A DNA stretch of 64,000 bases from Streptomyces albus subsp. albus (GCF_000725885.1 NZ_JODR01000006.1:124001-188000), one strand, 5' to 3'; counted from the first letter of the stretch, positions 25,346 through 34,130 are shown. The notes: a model not told the origin generated them from the letters alone. Translations and numbers: made by a program.

Positions 25346-26572
25346 CTACCAGGCGACACGGAGCGAGGCGAAGCCGTGGACACGGCTGTGGGTGTTCAGG
25401 TCGAAATCGTCGGGGCCGTCCACCAGGCGCAGCGTGGGGACCCGCGCGAAGAGGGTCTGGAAGGTCAGCAGCAGTTCCAGCCGGGCCAGCGCCTGCCCGA
25501 GGCACTGGTGGGTGCCGTGACTGAAGGCGAGGTGTCCGCGAGCGGGTCGGGTGACGTCGAAGACGTCCGGGTCCTCGAACGCCTGCGGGTCGCGGTTGGC
25601 CGACGGGAGCGAGACCAGCACGCCGTCCCCCGGACGGAGGGGGCAGCCGGCGACGGTGACCTCGCTGCGGACGGCGAGCTGACGCGGATGCTGGGCGACC
25701 GTCAGGAACCGCAGCAGTTCCTCCACGGCGTTCGTCCGCAGGGCCTCGTCGCCGGCCATGAACAGGTCCCGCTGCTCGGGGTGGCCGAGGAACAGTGCGG
25801 TGCCCAGGCCGATCATGTTGCCGGTGGTCTCGAAGCCGGCGACGAGCAGCGTCATGGCGATGTTGACGAGTTCGGGCCGGTCGATGGTGCCCGGCAGCAG
25901 GTGGTCGCGGGCCAGCTCCGCGAGGATGTCGTCGCCGCCCGTGCGCGCCTTGTCCTGGACGAGGGCGTCGAGGTAGTCGGCGAGTTCGCCGAGGGCGACG
26001 CGGACGTCGGCGGGGTCGGCGTCGCCGGCCAGTGCGCGGGCGGCGGCCTGCTGGAAGAAGGCGTGGTCGGCGTAGGGCACACCGAGGAGCAGGCAGATGA
26101 CCCGGGCCGGTACGGGGCGGGCGAGCAGTGCGACCAGGTCGGCGGGTGAGCCGGCGTCCAGCATGTCGTCGAGGGTGGCGTCGACGACGCGCTGGATGTC
26201 CTCGCGCAGGGCGTGCACGCGCTTGACGGTGAAGTGGCGGGTCAGCCGGCGACGCCGGATGAGGTGGTCGGGGTCGTCGCTGCGGATGAGGCTCTCGACC
26301 CGGTCGTCGCGCTGCTGGACGTCGGTGGGGCTGAACAGCGGGAAGCCGGGGGTGTCCAGTCGTGCCGAGAACGCCGGGCTGGAGAGCACGGCCTTGGCGT
26401 CCTCGTAGCGGGTGACCAGCCGGGGCCGGGCGCCTTCGAGCGCGTGGGTGCGCGGCAGCCCCGGGCGGGCGCGGAGGCCGGCGAACTCGGCGGGCGGGTC
26501 GAAGGGGCACGTCCGGGCGGCCGGATAGGGGATCGCGTCCTCGGGCTGGTCTGCGCTCATGCGGGTCTCCAT
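25346..26572 (-). CDS. Cytochrome P450 (CYP105-like)
   Basis: A 408-residue P450. The I-helix motif 'VAGFETTGNM' is intact, ExxR is in 'EELLRF', and the heme loop is 'FSHGTHQCLGQALARLEL' near residues 345-362 (Ser replaces the usual Gly after Phe). Start ATG 26572 or 26560; the second has GGAGA at a better distance. With ferredoxin, reductase and exporter it forms a complete mono-oxygenation unit under divergent MarR control, more like a xenobiotic or late-tailoring system than part of the core pathway. Confidence 0.9.
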   Translation of the reverse strand: METRMSADQPEDAIPYPAARTCPFDPPAEFAGLRARPGLPRTHALEGARPRLVTRYEDAKAVLSSPAFSARLDTPGFPLFSPTDVQQRDDRVESLIRSDDPDHLIRRRRLTRHFTVKRVHALREDIQRVVDATLDDMLDAGSPADLVALLARPVPARVICLLLGVPYADHAFFQQAAARALAGDADPADVRVALGELADYLDALVQDKARTGGDDILAELARDHLLPGTIDRPELVNIAMTLLVAGFETTGNMIGLGTALFLGHPEQRDLFMAGDEALRTNAVEELLRFLTVAQHPRQLAVRSEVTVAGCPLRPGDGVLVSLPSANRDPQAFEDPDVFDVTRPARGHLAFSHGTHQCLGQALARLELLLTFQTLFARVPTLRLVDGPDDFDLNTHSRVHGFASLRVAW

Positions 26573-26621
26573 GCCTCGCGTACGTCAGGGGGCGGCGGCA
26601 CGGGACTCTCGATGAGCACCA

Positions 26622-26661
26622 TGCACACGATGTGCACAGTACACACGGTATGCATGATGCA
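26622..26661. promoter_or_regulatory. Paired palindromes between P450 operon and marR-like gene
   Basis: TGCACA-CGA-TGTGCA (26622-26636) and TGCAT-G-ATGCA (26651-26661) are two perfect inverted repeats sharing a TGCA core, centred 27 bp apart in the divergent promoter. They are good candidate MarR operators. Confidence 0.6.
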
Positions 26662-26738
26662 CAAATCTGCGGGCGGGGCCCCCGCACGGCCCGCGGGCGT
26701 ACGGGATGATGAGAGGGAACCGACGGTGGAGAAGGACC

Positions 26739-27239
26739 ATGGACATGCATGAGCAAGAGCGGCGGCTGAGCGATCTGGAGCGGGAGCTGACCTTGCTGTC
26801 CCGGCACTTCGTCGCCGCGCGGGGCCCTCGCATCGGGCAGAGCCTGGAGCGCTCGGCCTACGTCCTGCTCACCCGGCTGGAAGTCGGCGAGCCGCTCACC
26901 CTCAAGGAGCTGGCGCACACCTTCCAGGTCGATGTCTCGACGATCAACCGCCAGGTCAGCGCCATGCTGCGGAACGGGCTGGTGGAGCGTATCCCCGACC
27001 CCGAGGGGGGAATGGCCCGCAAGTTCCGCCCCACCCCGCTCGGGCTCGAACGCCTGGAGGCCGACCGCGCCATCAGCCGCGCCGGGATGCGGCGTCTCAT
27101 CGAGGCGTCCGGCTGGTCAGGGCAGCGGACCGAACAGTTCCTCACCCTGCTGGTCGAGTTCAACCAGAGCATCGAACAGCTGGAGGGGCTGACCTGGTCC
27201 CGTGCGGCCCGGCCGGAGAACCCGCCGGCCGCCGATTGA
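26739..27239 (+). CDS. MarR-family regulator
   Basis: A 166-residue winged-helix regulator: 'RSAYVLLTRLEVGEPLTLKELA', recognition helix 'VDVSTINRQVSAML', wing 'LVERIPDPEGGMARKFRPT', and a long C-terminal dimer helix. ATG 26739 has GGAGAAGGA upstream; earlier starts lack a ribosome site. It is divergent from the P450 operon and likely represses both through the palindromes between them. Confidence 0.88.
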   Translation: MDMHEQERRLSDLERELTLLSRHFVAARGPRIGQSLERSAYVLLTRLEVGEPLTLKELAHTFQVDVSTINRQVSAMLRNGLVERIPDPEGGMARKFRPTPLGLERLEADRAISRAGMRRLIEASGWSGQRTEQFLTLLVEFNQSIEQLEGLTWSRAARPENPPAAD

Positions 27240-27264
27240 GCGCCGCGCACAGGTGCTGCCGCGC

Positions 27265-27287
27265 CCCCGCGCGCGTCACCCGCGGGG
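27265..27287. terminator. Small hairpin between marR-like and ridA genes
   Basis: CCCCGCG (27265-27271) pairs with CGCGGGG (27281-27287) over a 9-nt loop in the 56-bp gap between convergent genes. Confidence 0.4.
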
Positions 27288-27295
27288 CCGGGGCC

Positions 27296-27679
27296 TCAGC
27301 GCAGTACGGCCGTCATGTCGATCTCGACGAGGACGTTGGCCAGGTCGGCGCCGACCGTGGTGCGGGCGGGATAGGGCGGCGTCAGATGCCGCTCGTAGAC
27401 GGCGTTGAAGTCGTCGAAGTCCCGGTCGAGATGCTGGAGGTGGACGGTCGCGCGCACCACGTCGGAGAAGCCGAGCCCGTGCGCCTCCAGGACCGCGGCG
27501 AGGTTCCGCAGCGTCTGCTCCGTCTGCTCGGTGATCGAGGTGCCCGCCACCCGGCCGGTCACCGGATCGTGCGGACCGAGACCCGAGGTGTGCAGGAACC
27601 CGCCCGCCGCGACCGCCTGCGAGTAGGCCCCGACCGGCTGGGGCGCCGCCTGGGTGCTGACGACCTGACGTCTGTCCAC
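27296..27679 (-). CDS. ridA: RidA/YjgF-type enamine/imine deaminase (internal start)
   Basis: If started at GTG 27679 this is a 127-residue protein, the family's usual length. The catalytic Arg106 is in 'PYPARTTVGA'; 'QPVGAYSQAV' and 'HTSGLGPHDPVTG' are typical. The internal ribosome site AAGGAG lies 9 nt upstream. RidA proteins hydrolyse reactive enamines and imines released by PLP enzymes, matching the PLP enzyme gene at 29939. Confidence 0.6.
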   Translation of the reverse strand: MDRRQVVSTQAAPQPVGAYSQAVAAGGFLHTSGLGPHDPVTGRVAGTSITEQTEQTLRNLAAVLEAHGLGFSDVVRATVHLQHLDRDFDDFNAVYERHLTPPYPARTTVGADLANVLVEIDMTAVLR

Positions 27680-28621
27680 GGCAGTGGTCTCCTTCGGCGA
27701 ACGGTGCGGATGCGGCACTGACCGGCCCGGCGCGTCGGAACCGGCACCCTCGGGCCGTCCGGCGCCGCCCGGGTGCTCGGCACGGGGAGTGGCTGCGGCC
27801 CCCTGCGCCCTGCCCGTCCCGGCGCCGAGCACACGTGACACCTCGCGGCCGGCCTCGCGGACGAGGTGGCCCAGTGACGTGAGGGACGCGCTCCGCGCGT
27901 CGGCCACCGGCCCCGACAGACCGACCGCGGCGACCGGAACGCCCGCGTGGTCGGTCACCGCGGCATCCACGCCGGCCACCCCGCAGCCGGCGCTCCCGTC
28001 CTGGGCGGCGAAGCCGTGGCGTCGTGCCGCGGTGACGGCCGCGCGTACCCGGCGGGCCGCCGCCTCGCCGGACTCACCGCCGCCGGCTGCGGTACGCGCC
28101 GCTTCCTCCGCCTCGACGGAGCGGGCCTCGTCCAGTCCGGCCAGCAGCACCCAGCCGGCCGTGTCCGCGTGCAGCGGGCGGCGCGCGCCCAGCCTCGGGC
28201 GCACCGGCATGGGGCCACCGCCTTCCACGGCGTCGACCAGCACGGTCTCCGCAGCCTCGCGGATGGTCAACCGGGCGGTGTGGCCGGTTCGTTCGGCCAG
28301 CCCGGTGAGCACGCCCCGGGCGGCGTCCCGCAGATCGAGCCGTTCCAGATAGACGCCGCCGAGGTAGGCGGCACGGGAGCCGAGCCGGTAGCGGGCGCGC
28401 TCCGCGTCGCGCAGCACCAGCCCGTTGTCGGTGAGCGGGGCCAGCAGCCGCAGCAGGGTGCTCTTGTGCAGCCCCAGCCCCCGGGCGATGTCCGTGAGGG
28501 ACGCGCCCGCCGGGTCGGGGTGGTCGGCGATGAAGTCCAGCACGGTCAGCGCGCGCCGCAGGGACGAGGAGCGGTTGCGTCCCGCCGCGCCCTGGGTCCC
28601 GTTCCCGTCCGCGTCCGCCAC
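27296..28621 (-). CDS. IclR-type regulator in frame with a RidA domain
   Basis: One open frame of 441 codons. Residues about 20-85 are the IclR winged helix ('ALTVLDFIADHP', 'GLGLHKSTLLRLL'), and residues about 90-265 the IclR effector domain ('AEAVGLSGPVADAR'-like region). After a Gly/Ala/Pro linker (about 270-314) come 127 residues of a RidA/YjgF enamine deaminase. GTG 28621 has AAGGGGA upstream. No stop separates the two parts, yet an internal GTG at 27679 has its own AAGGAG and gives a RidA of normal length, so fusion, internal initiation or both are possible. A divergent palindrome-bearing promoter faces the M20 gene. Confidence 0.7.
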   Translation of the reverse strand: MADADGNGTQGAAGRNRSSSLRRALTVLDFIADHPDPAGASLTDIARGLGLHKSTLLRLLAPLTDNGLVLRDAERARYRLGSRAAYLGGVYLERLDLRDAARGVLTGLAERTGHTARLTIREAAETVLVDAVEGGGPMPVRPRLGARRPLHADTAGWVLLAGLDEARSVEAEEAARTAAGGGESGEAAARRVRAAVTAARRHGFAAQDGSAGCGVAGVDAAVTDHAGVPVAAVGLSGPVADARSASLTSLGHLVREAGREVSRVLGAGTGRAQGAAATPRAEHPGGAGRPEGAGSDAPGRSVPHPHRSPKETTAVDRRQVVSTQAAPQPVGAYSQAVAAGGFLHTSGLGPHDPVTGRVAGTSITEQTEQTLRNLAAVLEAHGLGFSDVVRATVHLQHLDRDFDDFNAVYERHLTPPYPARTTVGADLANVLVEIDMTAVLR

Positions 28622-28657
28622 CCTGCCCGGTCCCCTTCGCCGCTTGTCCCGCGGCCG

Positions 28658-28735
28658 GTTGCTTCCTGTGCAACGGCCTCTTGACCGTGCCGATCTTGCC
28701 TTCTACTGTCCGCCAAATGCAACACAGCATTTTGC
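28658..28735. promoter_or_regulatory. Divergent iclR/M20 promoter with inverted repeats
   Basis: GTTGC-N7-GCAAC (28658-28674) is a perfect inverted repeat. TGCAA-N9-TTGCA (28718-28736) lies at the M20 start. Both share the half-site TTGC/GCAA and are candidate IclR operators. Confidence 0.5.
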
Positions 28736-29946
28736 AATGCAGTACCGATGAAGCGTTGTTGGCCGAGCTGATCGCGATTCCCAGCGTCAACCCCCGTGAA
28801 CAGGCCCTGCCCGCCGAGACCCCGCTCGCCGAGTTCGTCGCCGCCTACTGCCGCCGCCTCGGCATGACCGCCCGGCTCGACGAGGTCGCCGACGGCCGCT
28901 GCAACGTCGTCGCGACCATGCCCGGACGCCGCACCGACGAGTGCGTCCTGCTGGAGACCCATCTCGACACCGTCGAGACCGAGGGAATGACCGTCGACCC
29001 GTTCACCGCCAGGATCCACGACGGCCGCCTGTACGGGCGCGGCGCCTGCGACGCGAAGGGATCACTGGCCGCCTTCCTGTCCGCGCTCGCCCGGATCGCC
29101 GCCTCCGGACGCCCGCCCGAGCGCACGGTCGTCCTGGCGGGTGCCGTCGACGAGGAGCACCGCTACCGGGGCGTCACACATCTGCTGGGCACCGAACCGG
29201 GAGCGGAAGTCGCGGGCGACGGCAGCGCGCAGTTCGGGGCACGCTGCGTCGGCGCCGTCGTCGGTGAACCGACCGGCCTCGCCCTCGTCGTGGCGCACAA
29301 GGGAGTCATGCGCTGCCGCATCGTCGCCACCGGTCCCGGCGGGCACAGCTCCTTGCCCGAGGGACGCGTCAACCCGGTCGAGACGATCGCCGAAGTCGTC
29401 CGCCACCTGCGCGACGAGATCGCCCCGCGGCTGTCCGCACGGCAGCACCCGCTGGTCGGCGCCCCCACCCTCGTCGTCACCCAGATATCCGGCGGCTCGG
29501 GCCCCAACGTGCTGCCCGAACGCTGCGAGATCACCATCGACCGCCGCACCGTGGGCGGTGAGGAACCGCTCCAGGTGTGGCAGGAGCTCAAAGACGAACT
29601 GGAGAGCCGCTTCACCGGCCTGGTGGAGGTGGCACCGCCCCACGTGGTGGACTACGCGCTGCCCGCCCAGAACGAGGGCGCCGGCGCCGCATTCACCGCC
29701 GAGTTCGGCCGGGCCCTCACCGCCCACGGCCTCGACCCGGTGGGCACCGGCGTCGGACACGGCACCGACGCCAGCAAGATCTGCCGGGCCGGTATCCCCT
29801 CCGTCGTCTTCGGCCCAGGGTCCATGACCGAGGCCCACACCCCCGGCGAGTTCGTCGAGCTGGCCCAACTGGCCACCGCCACCGAGGTCCTGGTCACCCT
29901 GCTGACCTCCGGGCCGGACGGCACCACGGGCGGCGGCGATGACTGA
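28717..29946 (+). CDS. M20 metallopeptidase, ArgE/DapE-type deacylase
   Basis: A 409-residue zinc amidohydrolase. Metal ligands H82 and D112 are in 'ETHLDTVE' and 'GRGACDAKGSLA', the catalytic Glu pair is 'VDEEHRYRG' (E146/E147), and the C-terminal His is in 'GPGSMTEAHTPGE'. The central lid domain begins near 'HKGVMRCRIVATGPGGHS'. ATG 28717 has no ribosome site, suggesting a leaderless message; a TTG 36 nt upstream is an alternative. It overlaps the next gene by 8 bp. N-acyl or N-carbamoyl amino acids are likely substrates. Confidence 0.85.
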   Translation: MQHSILQCSTDEALLAELIAIPSVNPREQALPAETPLAEFVAAYCRRLGMTARLDEVADGRCNVVATMPGRRTDECVLLETHLDTVETEGMTVDPFTARIHDGRLYGRGACDAKGSLAAFLSALARIAASGRPPERTVVLAGAVDEEHRYRGVTHLLGTEPGAEVAGDGSAQFGARCVGAVVGEPTGLALVVAHKGVMRCRIVATGPGGHSSLPEGRVNPVETIAEVVRHLRDEIAPRLSARQHPLVGAPTLVVTQISGGSGPNVLPERCEITIDRRTVGGEEPLQVWQELKDELESRFTGLVEVAPPHVVDYALPAQNEGAGAAFTAEFGRALTAHGLDPVGTGVGHGTDASKICRAGIPSVVFGPGSMTEAHTPGEFVELAQLATATEVLVTLLTSGPDGTTGGGDD

Positions 29947-31339
29947 CGCCACCGCCACCGCGCGCGCCGGACGCCTGGACGCCCAGCTGGCCGAGGGTCC
30001 CGTCGGCTGGCGGTTCAAGGCCCTCCCGCCGCAGGCGGCACCGTACGAGAGCGCCGAGCTGCCCGGCCAGGGCTACCGGCTCTTCGAGGACGGCTTCGAG
30101 TGGCCCGTCATGGTGCTCAAGCAGCGGGCACTGGAGGCCAACCTCACGGCGCTCGCCGCCTTCTGCGCGGAACGGGGCGCCCTTCTGGCCCCGCACGGCA
30201 AGACGACGCTCTCCCCCGCCCTGTACGCGCGTCAGCAAGCCCTCGGCGCGTGGGCCGTCACCGTGGCCACGCCCCATCAGGCCCGCGTCTTCCGGGCCGG
30301 GGGCGCCCGGCGCATCCACTACGCCAATCCACTGGTGCACACGGGCTTCGCCCGCTGGGCCCAGCGGGAACTCGCCGCCGATCCGGAGTTCGGATTCACC
30401 GCGTACGTGGACACCCTCGAAGGCGTCCGTCTGCTGGGCGCAGCCCTCGACCCCCGCCGGCCGCCGCTGCCGGTCCTCGTGGAGATCGGGCACGCGGGCG
30501 GCCGTACGGGCTGCCGCACGCCCGCGCAGGCACTCGCCGTCGCCCGGGCAGCCGCCGCCGAGCCCTCCCTCGCCGTCGTCGGCGTCGCCGCCTACGAGGG
30601 CAGCGTCAGCCACGCCCGCACGCCCGAGGCCGTCGCCGAGGTCACCCGTTTCCTGCGCACCGTCAAGGACACCATGGTCCGCATCGCCGAGGCGGGCCTG
30701 CTGGACTCCCGGGCCGGGCTGGACGCATGGCTGGTGAGCTGCGGCGGGAGCATCTACTACGACCTCGTCGCCGGCGAACTCGCCCACGGCTGGGGCAGCG
30801 GCGGACCGCAGGACGGGCATCCCGACGGGCGGACCGGCACCGGAGAGGAAAGCCTCGCGGGGCGGCCCGTACGGCTGGTGCTGCGCAGCGGCGCCTACAG
30901 CTCCCACGACGACGGCCTCTACGACCGGCTCGCCCGGCAGGCACCCGGCACACCCCGGCTGACCCCCGCCCTGGAGGTGTGGACCCAGGTGATCTCCACG
31001 CCGGAGGACGGTCTCGCCCTGCTGGACGCGGGCCGCCGGGACCTGCCCTTCGACGAGGGGCTGCCCGTACCGCTCGCCCACCGGCCCCGGCGCCCCGGGC
31101 CGCAGGACGCCTGGCCCGAGGAGGCCGCGCGCGACGCCGAAGCCCTGCTGGGCTGGCGGATCGACGCCCTCAACGACCAGCACGCCTTCCTGCGCTTCCC
31201 CACCGGCGGCGGTCCCCGCGTCGGCGACCTGCTCGCACTGGGCATCTCCCACCCCTGCACGGCGCACGACAAATGGCAGCTCGTGCCCGTCGTCGACGAC
31301 GGCTACCGCGTGGTCGACACCGTCCGCTGCTTCTTCTGA
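29939..31339 (+). CDS. D-threonine aldolase/D-serine dehydratase-family PLP enzyme
   Basis: A 466-residue fold-type III (alanine-racemase-like) PLP enzyme. The PLP lysine is K88 in 'APHGKTTLSP'. The C-terminal metal site is H438 and C440 in 'SHPCTAHDKW', as in DSD1-type D-serine dehydratases and D-threonine aldolases. Compared with the family it has an insertion rich in Gly and Asp around residues 287-305. It starts inside the end of the M20 gene. A D-beta-hydroxy amino acid released by the deacylase is a sensible substrate, and the reactive enamine from a dehydratase would need RidA. Confidence 0.82.
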   Translation: MTDATATARAGRLDAQLAEGPVGWRFKALPPQAAPYESAELPGQGYRLFEDGFEWPVMVLKQRALEANLTALAAFCAERGALLAPHGKTTLSPALYARQQALGAWAVTVATPHQARVFRAGGARRIHYANPLVHTGFARWAQRELAADPEFGFTAYVDTLEGVRLLGAALDPRRPPLPVLVEIGHAGGRTGCRTPAQALAVARAAAAEPSLAVVGVAAYEGSVSHARTPEAVAEVTRFLRTVKDTMVRIAEAGLLDSRAGLDAWLVSCGGSIYYDLVAGELAHGWGSGGPQDGHPDGRTGTGEESLAGRPVRLVLRSGAYSSHDDGLYDRLARQAPGTPRLTPALEVWTQVISTPEDGLALLDAGRRDLPFDEGLPVPLAHRPRRPGPQDAWPEEAARDAEALLGWRIDALNDQHAFLRFPTGGGPRVGDLLALGISHPCTAHDKWQLVPVVDDGYRVVDTVRCFF

Positions 31340-31420
31340 ACGGCGCGGCCCCCACTTCTCCCCCTCCCCCCTTGCTCCCTCCTCCTGCTCCGGCGTCACC
31401 TCACCCCGGAAGGACCACCC

Positions 31421-32881
31421 GTGTCTGTCTCCCCCTCCCCGACCCTGCCGCCCGACGGCGCCGCCAGAGCCCCCGGCGCCGACCGGCCTCCCAGACTCCG
31501 CGCCCGCTGGGCCGTCCTCGCCGCCGACTTCATGGTGCTCGGCCTCAACTACGCGGACCGGGCCGCCATCGGCGTCGCCGCGCCGTACATCATCAAGGAG
31601 TTCGGCTTCTCCGAGACCGCGTTCGGCTGGATCCTCAGCATCTTCGCCGTCTCCTACGCGCCCTTCGGTCTGATCGGGGGCTGGGCCGCCGACCGCTTCG
31701 GCCCCCGCAAGACCATGGGCTGGGCGGCGCTCGCCTGGTCGGCCTTCACCGCCGCCACCGCGGCGGGCGTCGGATTCGTCAGTTTCCTGATCATCCGGAT
31801 CCTCTTCGGCGCCGCCGAAGGCCCGCAGGCCACGGTCACCGCGAAGCTGATGAACACCTGGTTCCCGCGGCGCGAGCTGGGGACGGCCGTCGGTGTCGCC
31901 AACGCCGCCACACCGCTGGGCGGAGCCGTCGGCACCCCCGTCGTGGTCGCCGTCATCGAGGCGACGAACGGCAACTGGCGTGCTCCCTTCGTCATCTTCG
32001 GCGTCATCGGGGTGCTCTTCGCCATCGGCTGGTTCGCCGTCGTACGCGACAGCCCGGAACAGCACCCCTGGGTGCGGCCCGCCGAGCTGCGCGAGATCCG
32101 CGCCCCGCACGGCGACCGGACCGCGCGGAGCGGACAGGGCACGCGGAGCGAGCCCGGCACCCCGGGCGACGCCGGCGCACCGGGCGAAGGCGACGGGAGC
32201 ACGGAGCACGACACCCGGACGGCGGGCGGGGCGGCGGAGTTGGAATCCGCGCAGCTCCCCGGTATGTGGCACTACGTCGCCCGCCCGGTCATCTGGGCCA
32301 CGGCACTGGCCTACTTCGGCTACGCCTGGATCCTCAACGTCTTCCTGACCTGGTTCCCCACCTATCTGGTGAACGAGCGCGGCATCGACCTCGCGCAGCT
32401 GGCCGTCGCCGGTGCCATCCCCTGGGTCGGCGGCTGCGTCGGCATGATCGCCGGCGGCGTCGCCACCGACTGGCTCGTCCGCCGCCTCGGCGCCGCCGCC
32501 ACCGTGCGCCGCTGGACGATCGTGATCTGTCTGGTGTGCACGGCACTGCTCTTCGGCTGCATCGCGCTGGTCGAGGACACCGGCCAGGCCGTGGCCCTGA
32601 TGGCGGTCATCGTCTTCCTGCTGTACTTCACGGGCGCGCAGTACTGGACGGTGGTCGCCGAGGAGGTGCCGGGGCCACGCTACGGATCCGTCGCCGGTGT
32701 CGTGCAGTTCATCGCCGGCTGCGCCGGGTTCCTCGCCCCGCTCGTCACCGGCGCCGTGGTCGAACACGCACGTTCATGGGCGACGGCCTTCACCATCGCC
32801 GTCGTCATCGCCGTCGCGGGAGCACTGCTGCTGGCCGTGGCGGGACGCCGCAAACCGGCACGCGGCACGGAACTGCCCTGA
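31421..32881 (+). CDS. ACS-family MFS permease
   Basis: A 486-residue, 12-helix transporter of the anion:cation symporter group. Helix 1 carries 'GLNYADRAAIGVAAPYI' and the loop has 'GGWAADRFGPRKTM'; the central loop (about residues 220-270) is long, charged and Gly-rich. GTG 31421 has GGAAGGA upstream. The 81-bp spacer before it is pyrimidine-rich. It probably imports the acylated or free amino acid degraded by the two enzymes upstream. Confidence 0.88.
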   Translation: MSVSPSPTLPPDGAARAPGADRPPRLRARWAVLAADFMVLGLNYADRAAIGVAAPYIIKEFGFSETAFGWILSIFAVSYAPFGLIGGWAADRFGPRKTMGWAALAWSAFTAATAAGVGFVSFLIIRILFGAAEGPQATVTAKLMNTWFPRRELGTAVGVANAATPLGGAVGTPVVVAVIEATNGNWRAPFVIFGVIGVLFAIGWFAVVRDSPEQHPWVRPAELREIRAPHGDRTARSGQGTRSEPGTPGDAGAPGEGDGSTEHDTRTAGGAAELESAQLPGMWHYVARPVIWATALAYFGYAWILNVFLTWFPTYLVNERGIDLAQLAVAGAIPWVGGCVGMIAGGVATDWLVRRLGAAATVRRWTIVICLVCTALLFGCIALVEDTGQAVALMAVIVFLLYFTGAQYWTVVAEEVPGPRYGSVAGVVQFIAGCAGFLAPLVTGAVVEHARSWATAFTIAVVIAVAGALLLAVAGRRKPARGTELP

Positions 32882-33060
32882 GCGGAGCCCCGGCCGGGCG
32901 GTGGTGGCGCTCCGCCCCGCCCGGCCGGCGGCATGAGCGCGTGTGACGGGCGTGACCGCCCCGTCGCTGTGGCCGGAACTGGGCCCGGGCGGCCCACCCC
33001 GCGTCCGCAGCCGAGGACACGCGGGCACTCCGCCGCGTCCCGGGAAGGGAAAACGGAACG

Positions 33061-33200
33061 CCCCCGCGTCCGTGGAAGGGACGCGGGGGGCGGCAGGGGC
33101 GTGGCACGGCCGCAGCGGCGGTCCGCGGCGCCGTGCCGCCCCTCGTACGGCAGGGGCGTGGCACGGCGCGGCCCGGTTCGCGTGCCGTGTCGCCCCTCGT
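33061..33200. terminator. Array of three hairpins with a duplicated segment
   Basis: The first hairpin is perfect: CCCCCGCGTCC (33061-33071) with GGACGCGGGGG (33079-33089). Then a 20-nt sequence occurs at 33091-33110 and again at 33148-33167, each copy starting a near-perfect stem closed by GCCGTGCCGCCCC (33129-33141) and CGTGCCGTGTCGCCCC (33181-33196). It fills much of the 319-bp gap between the convergent permease and hydrolase genes. Confidence 0.65.
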
Positions 33201-34079
33201 TCAGCGGGCCAGCAGGTCGCGCAGGGCCTTGGCCACCTCGCCCGGTGCCTCCTCGGCCATGTAGTGGCCGCAGGAGACGGTGGAGTGCTGCAGATCCGGT
33301 GCCCAGGCGCTCCACAGCGCACGGGCGTCGAAGCCGAGCGCGGCACCCCAGTCCTGCTGGAGCACGGAGACCGGCATGCGCAGCCGGTTCCCGGTCGCCC
33401 GGTCTGCGAGGTCGTGCTCGAGGTCGATGCCGGCGGAGGCACGGTAGTCGGCCACGATGGAGGGCACCGCGGCGCGGCACGCGGCCAGGTAGGCGGCCCG
33501 GACGTCGGCTGGCACCGCCTCCGGGTCGTTGGCCCAGATGTCGAGGAAGTAGCCGAAGAAGGCGTCCGGGTCGGCGGCGATCATCCGCTCGGGCAGGCCC
33601 GGAGGCTGGGCCATCAGGAAGAGGTGGAAGCCGACGGCGGCGGTGACGCCGCGCATCGTCTCCCACATGTCCGCGGTCGGGAGCACGTCGAGGCAGGCCA
33701 GGTGGGTGATCGTCTCCGGGTGGTCGAGCCCGGCGCGGTAGGCGACGAGGGCGCCGCGGTCGTGCCCGGCGAGCGCGAAGCGCTCGTGGCCCAGCTCGCG
33801 CGCCAGGGTGACGATGTCCTGGGCCATGGTCCGCTTGGAGTAGACGGTGCCGTCGGTCTCGGCGGGCTTGTCGCTCTCGCCGTAGCCGCGCAGGTCGGGA
33901 CAGATCACGGTGTGGTCGGCGGCCAGGTCTGCTGCCACGTGCCGCCACATCAGGTGGGTCTGCGGGAAACCGTGCAGCAGCACGATCGGGCTGCCCGAGC
34001 CGGAGACGGCCGCGTGCAGGGAGACCCCTTCGGCGACAGGGACGCGAAGGTGGTCGAAGCCGGGGAGAGCAGGCGTCAT
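33201..34079 (-). CDS. Alpha/beta hydrolase, fluoroacetate-dehalogenase/epoxide-hydrolase-like
   Basis: A 292-residue hydrolase. Oxyanion strand 'VLLHGFPQTHLMW', 'DLRGYGESDKP', nucleophile D107 in 'AGHDRGALVAYR', and catalytic H272 in 'CGHYMAEEAP'. Asp as nucleophile, rather than Ser, defines the dehalogenase/epoxide hydrolase branch, and the 'GHDRGA' and 'DLRGYG' patterns are closest to haloacetate dehalogenases. ATG 34079 has GAGGAAAGA upstream. It is divergent from the SARP gene. Confidence 0.82.
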   Translation of the reverse strand: MTPALPGFDHLRVPVAEGVSLHAAVSGSGSPIVLLHGFPQTHLMWRHVAADLAADHTVICPDLRGYGESDKPAETDGTVYSKRTMAQDIVTLARELGHERFALAGHDRGALVAYRAGLDHPETITHLACLDVLPTADMWETMRGVTAAVGFHLFLMAQPPGLPERMIAADPDAFFGYFLDIWANDPEAVPADVRAAYLAACRAAVPSIVADYRASAGIDLEHDLADRATGNRLRMPVSVLQQDWGAALGFDARALWSAWAPDLQHSTVSCGHYMAEEAPGEVAKALRDLLAR

Positions 34080-34130
34080 GATGATTCTTTCCTCGTAGGG
34101 GTGATGTGCCTCGAAGCCTGCCGGTCGTGA

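Noticed and set aside
31340..31400. Pyrimidine-rich spacer before the ACS permease as a regulatory element
   Set aside because: It is low-complexity C/T sequence without dyad or repeat, so a specific role cannot be supported.
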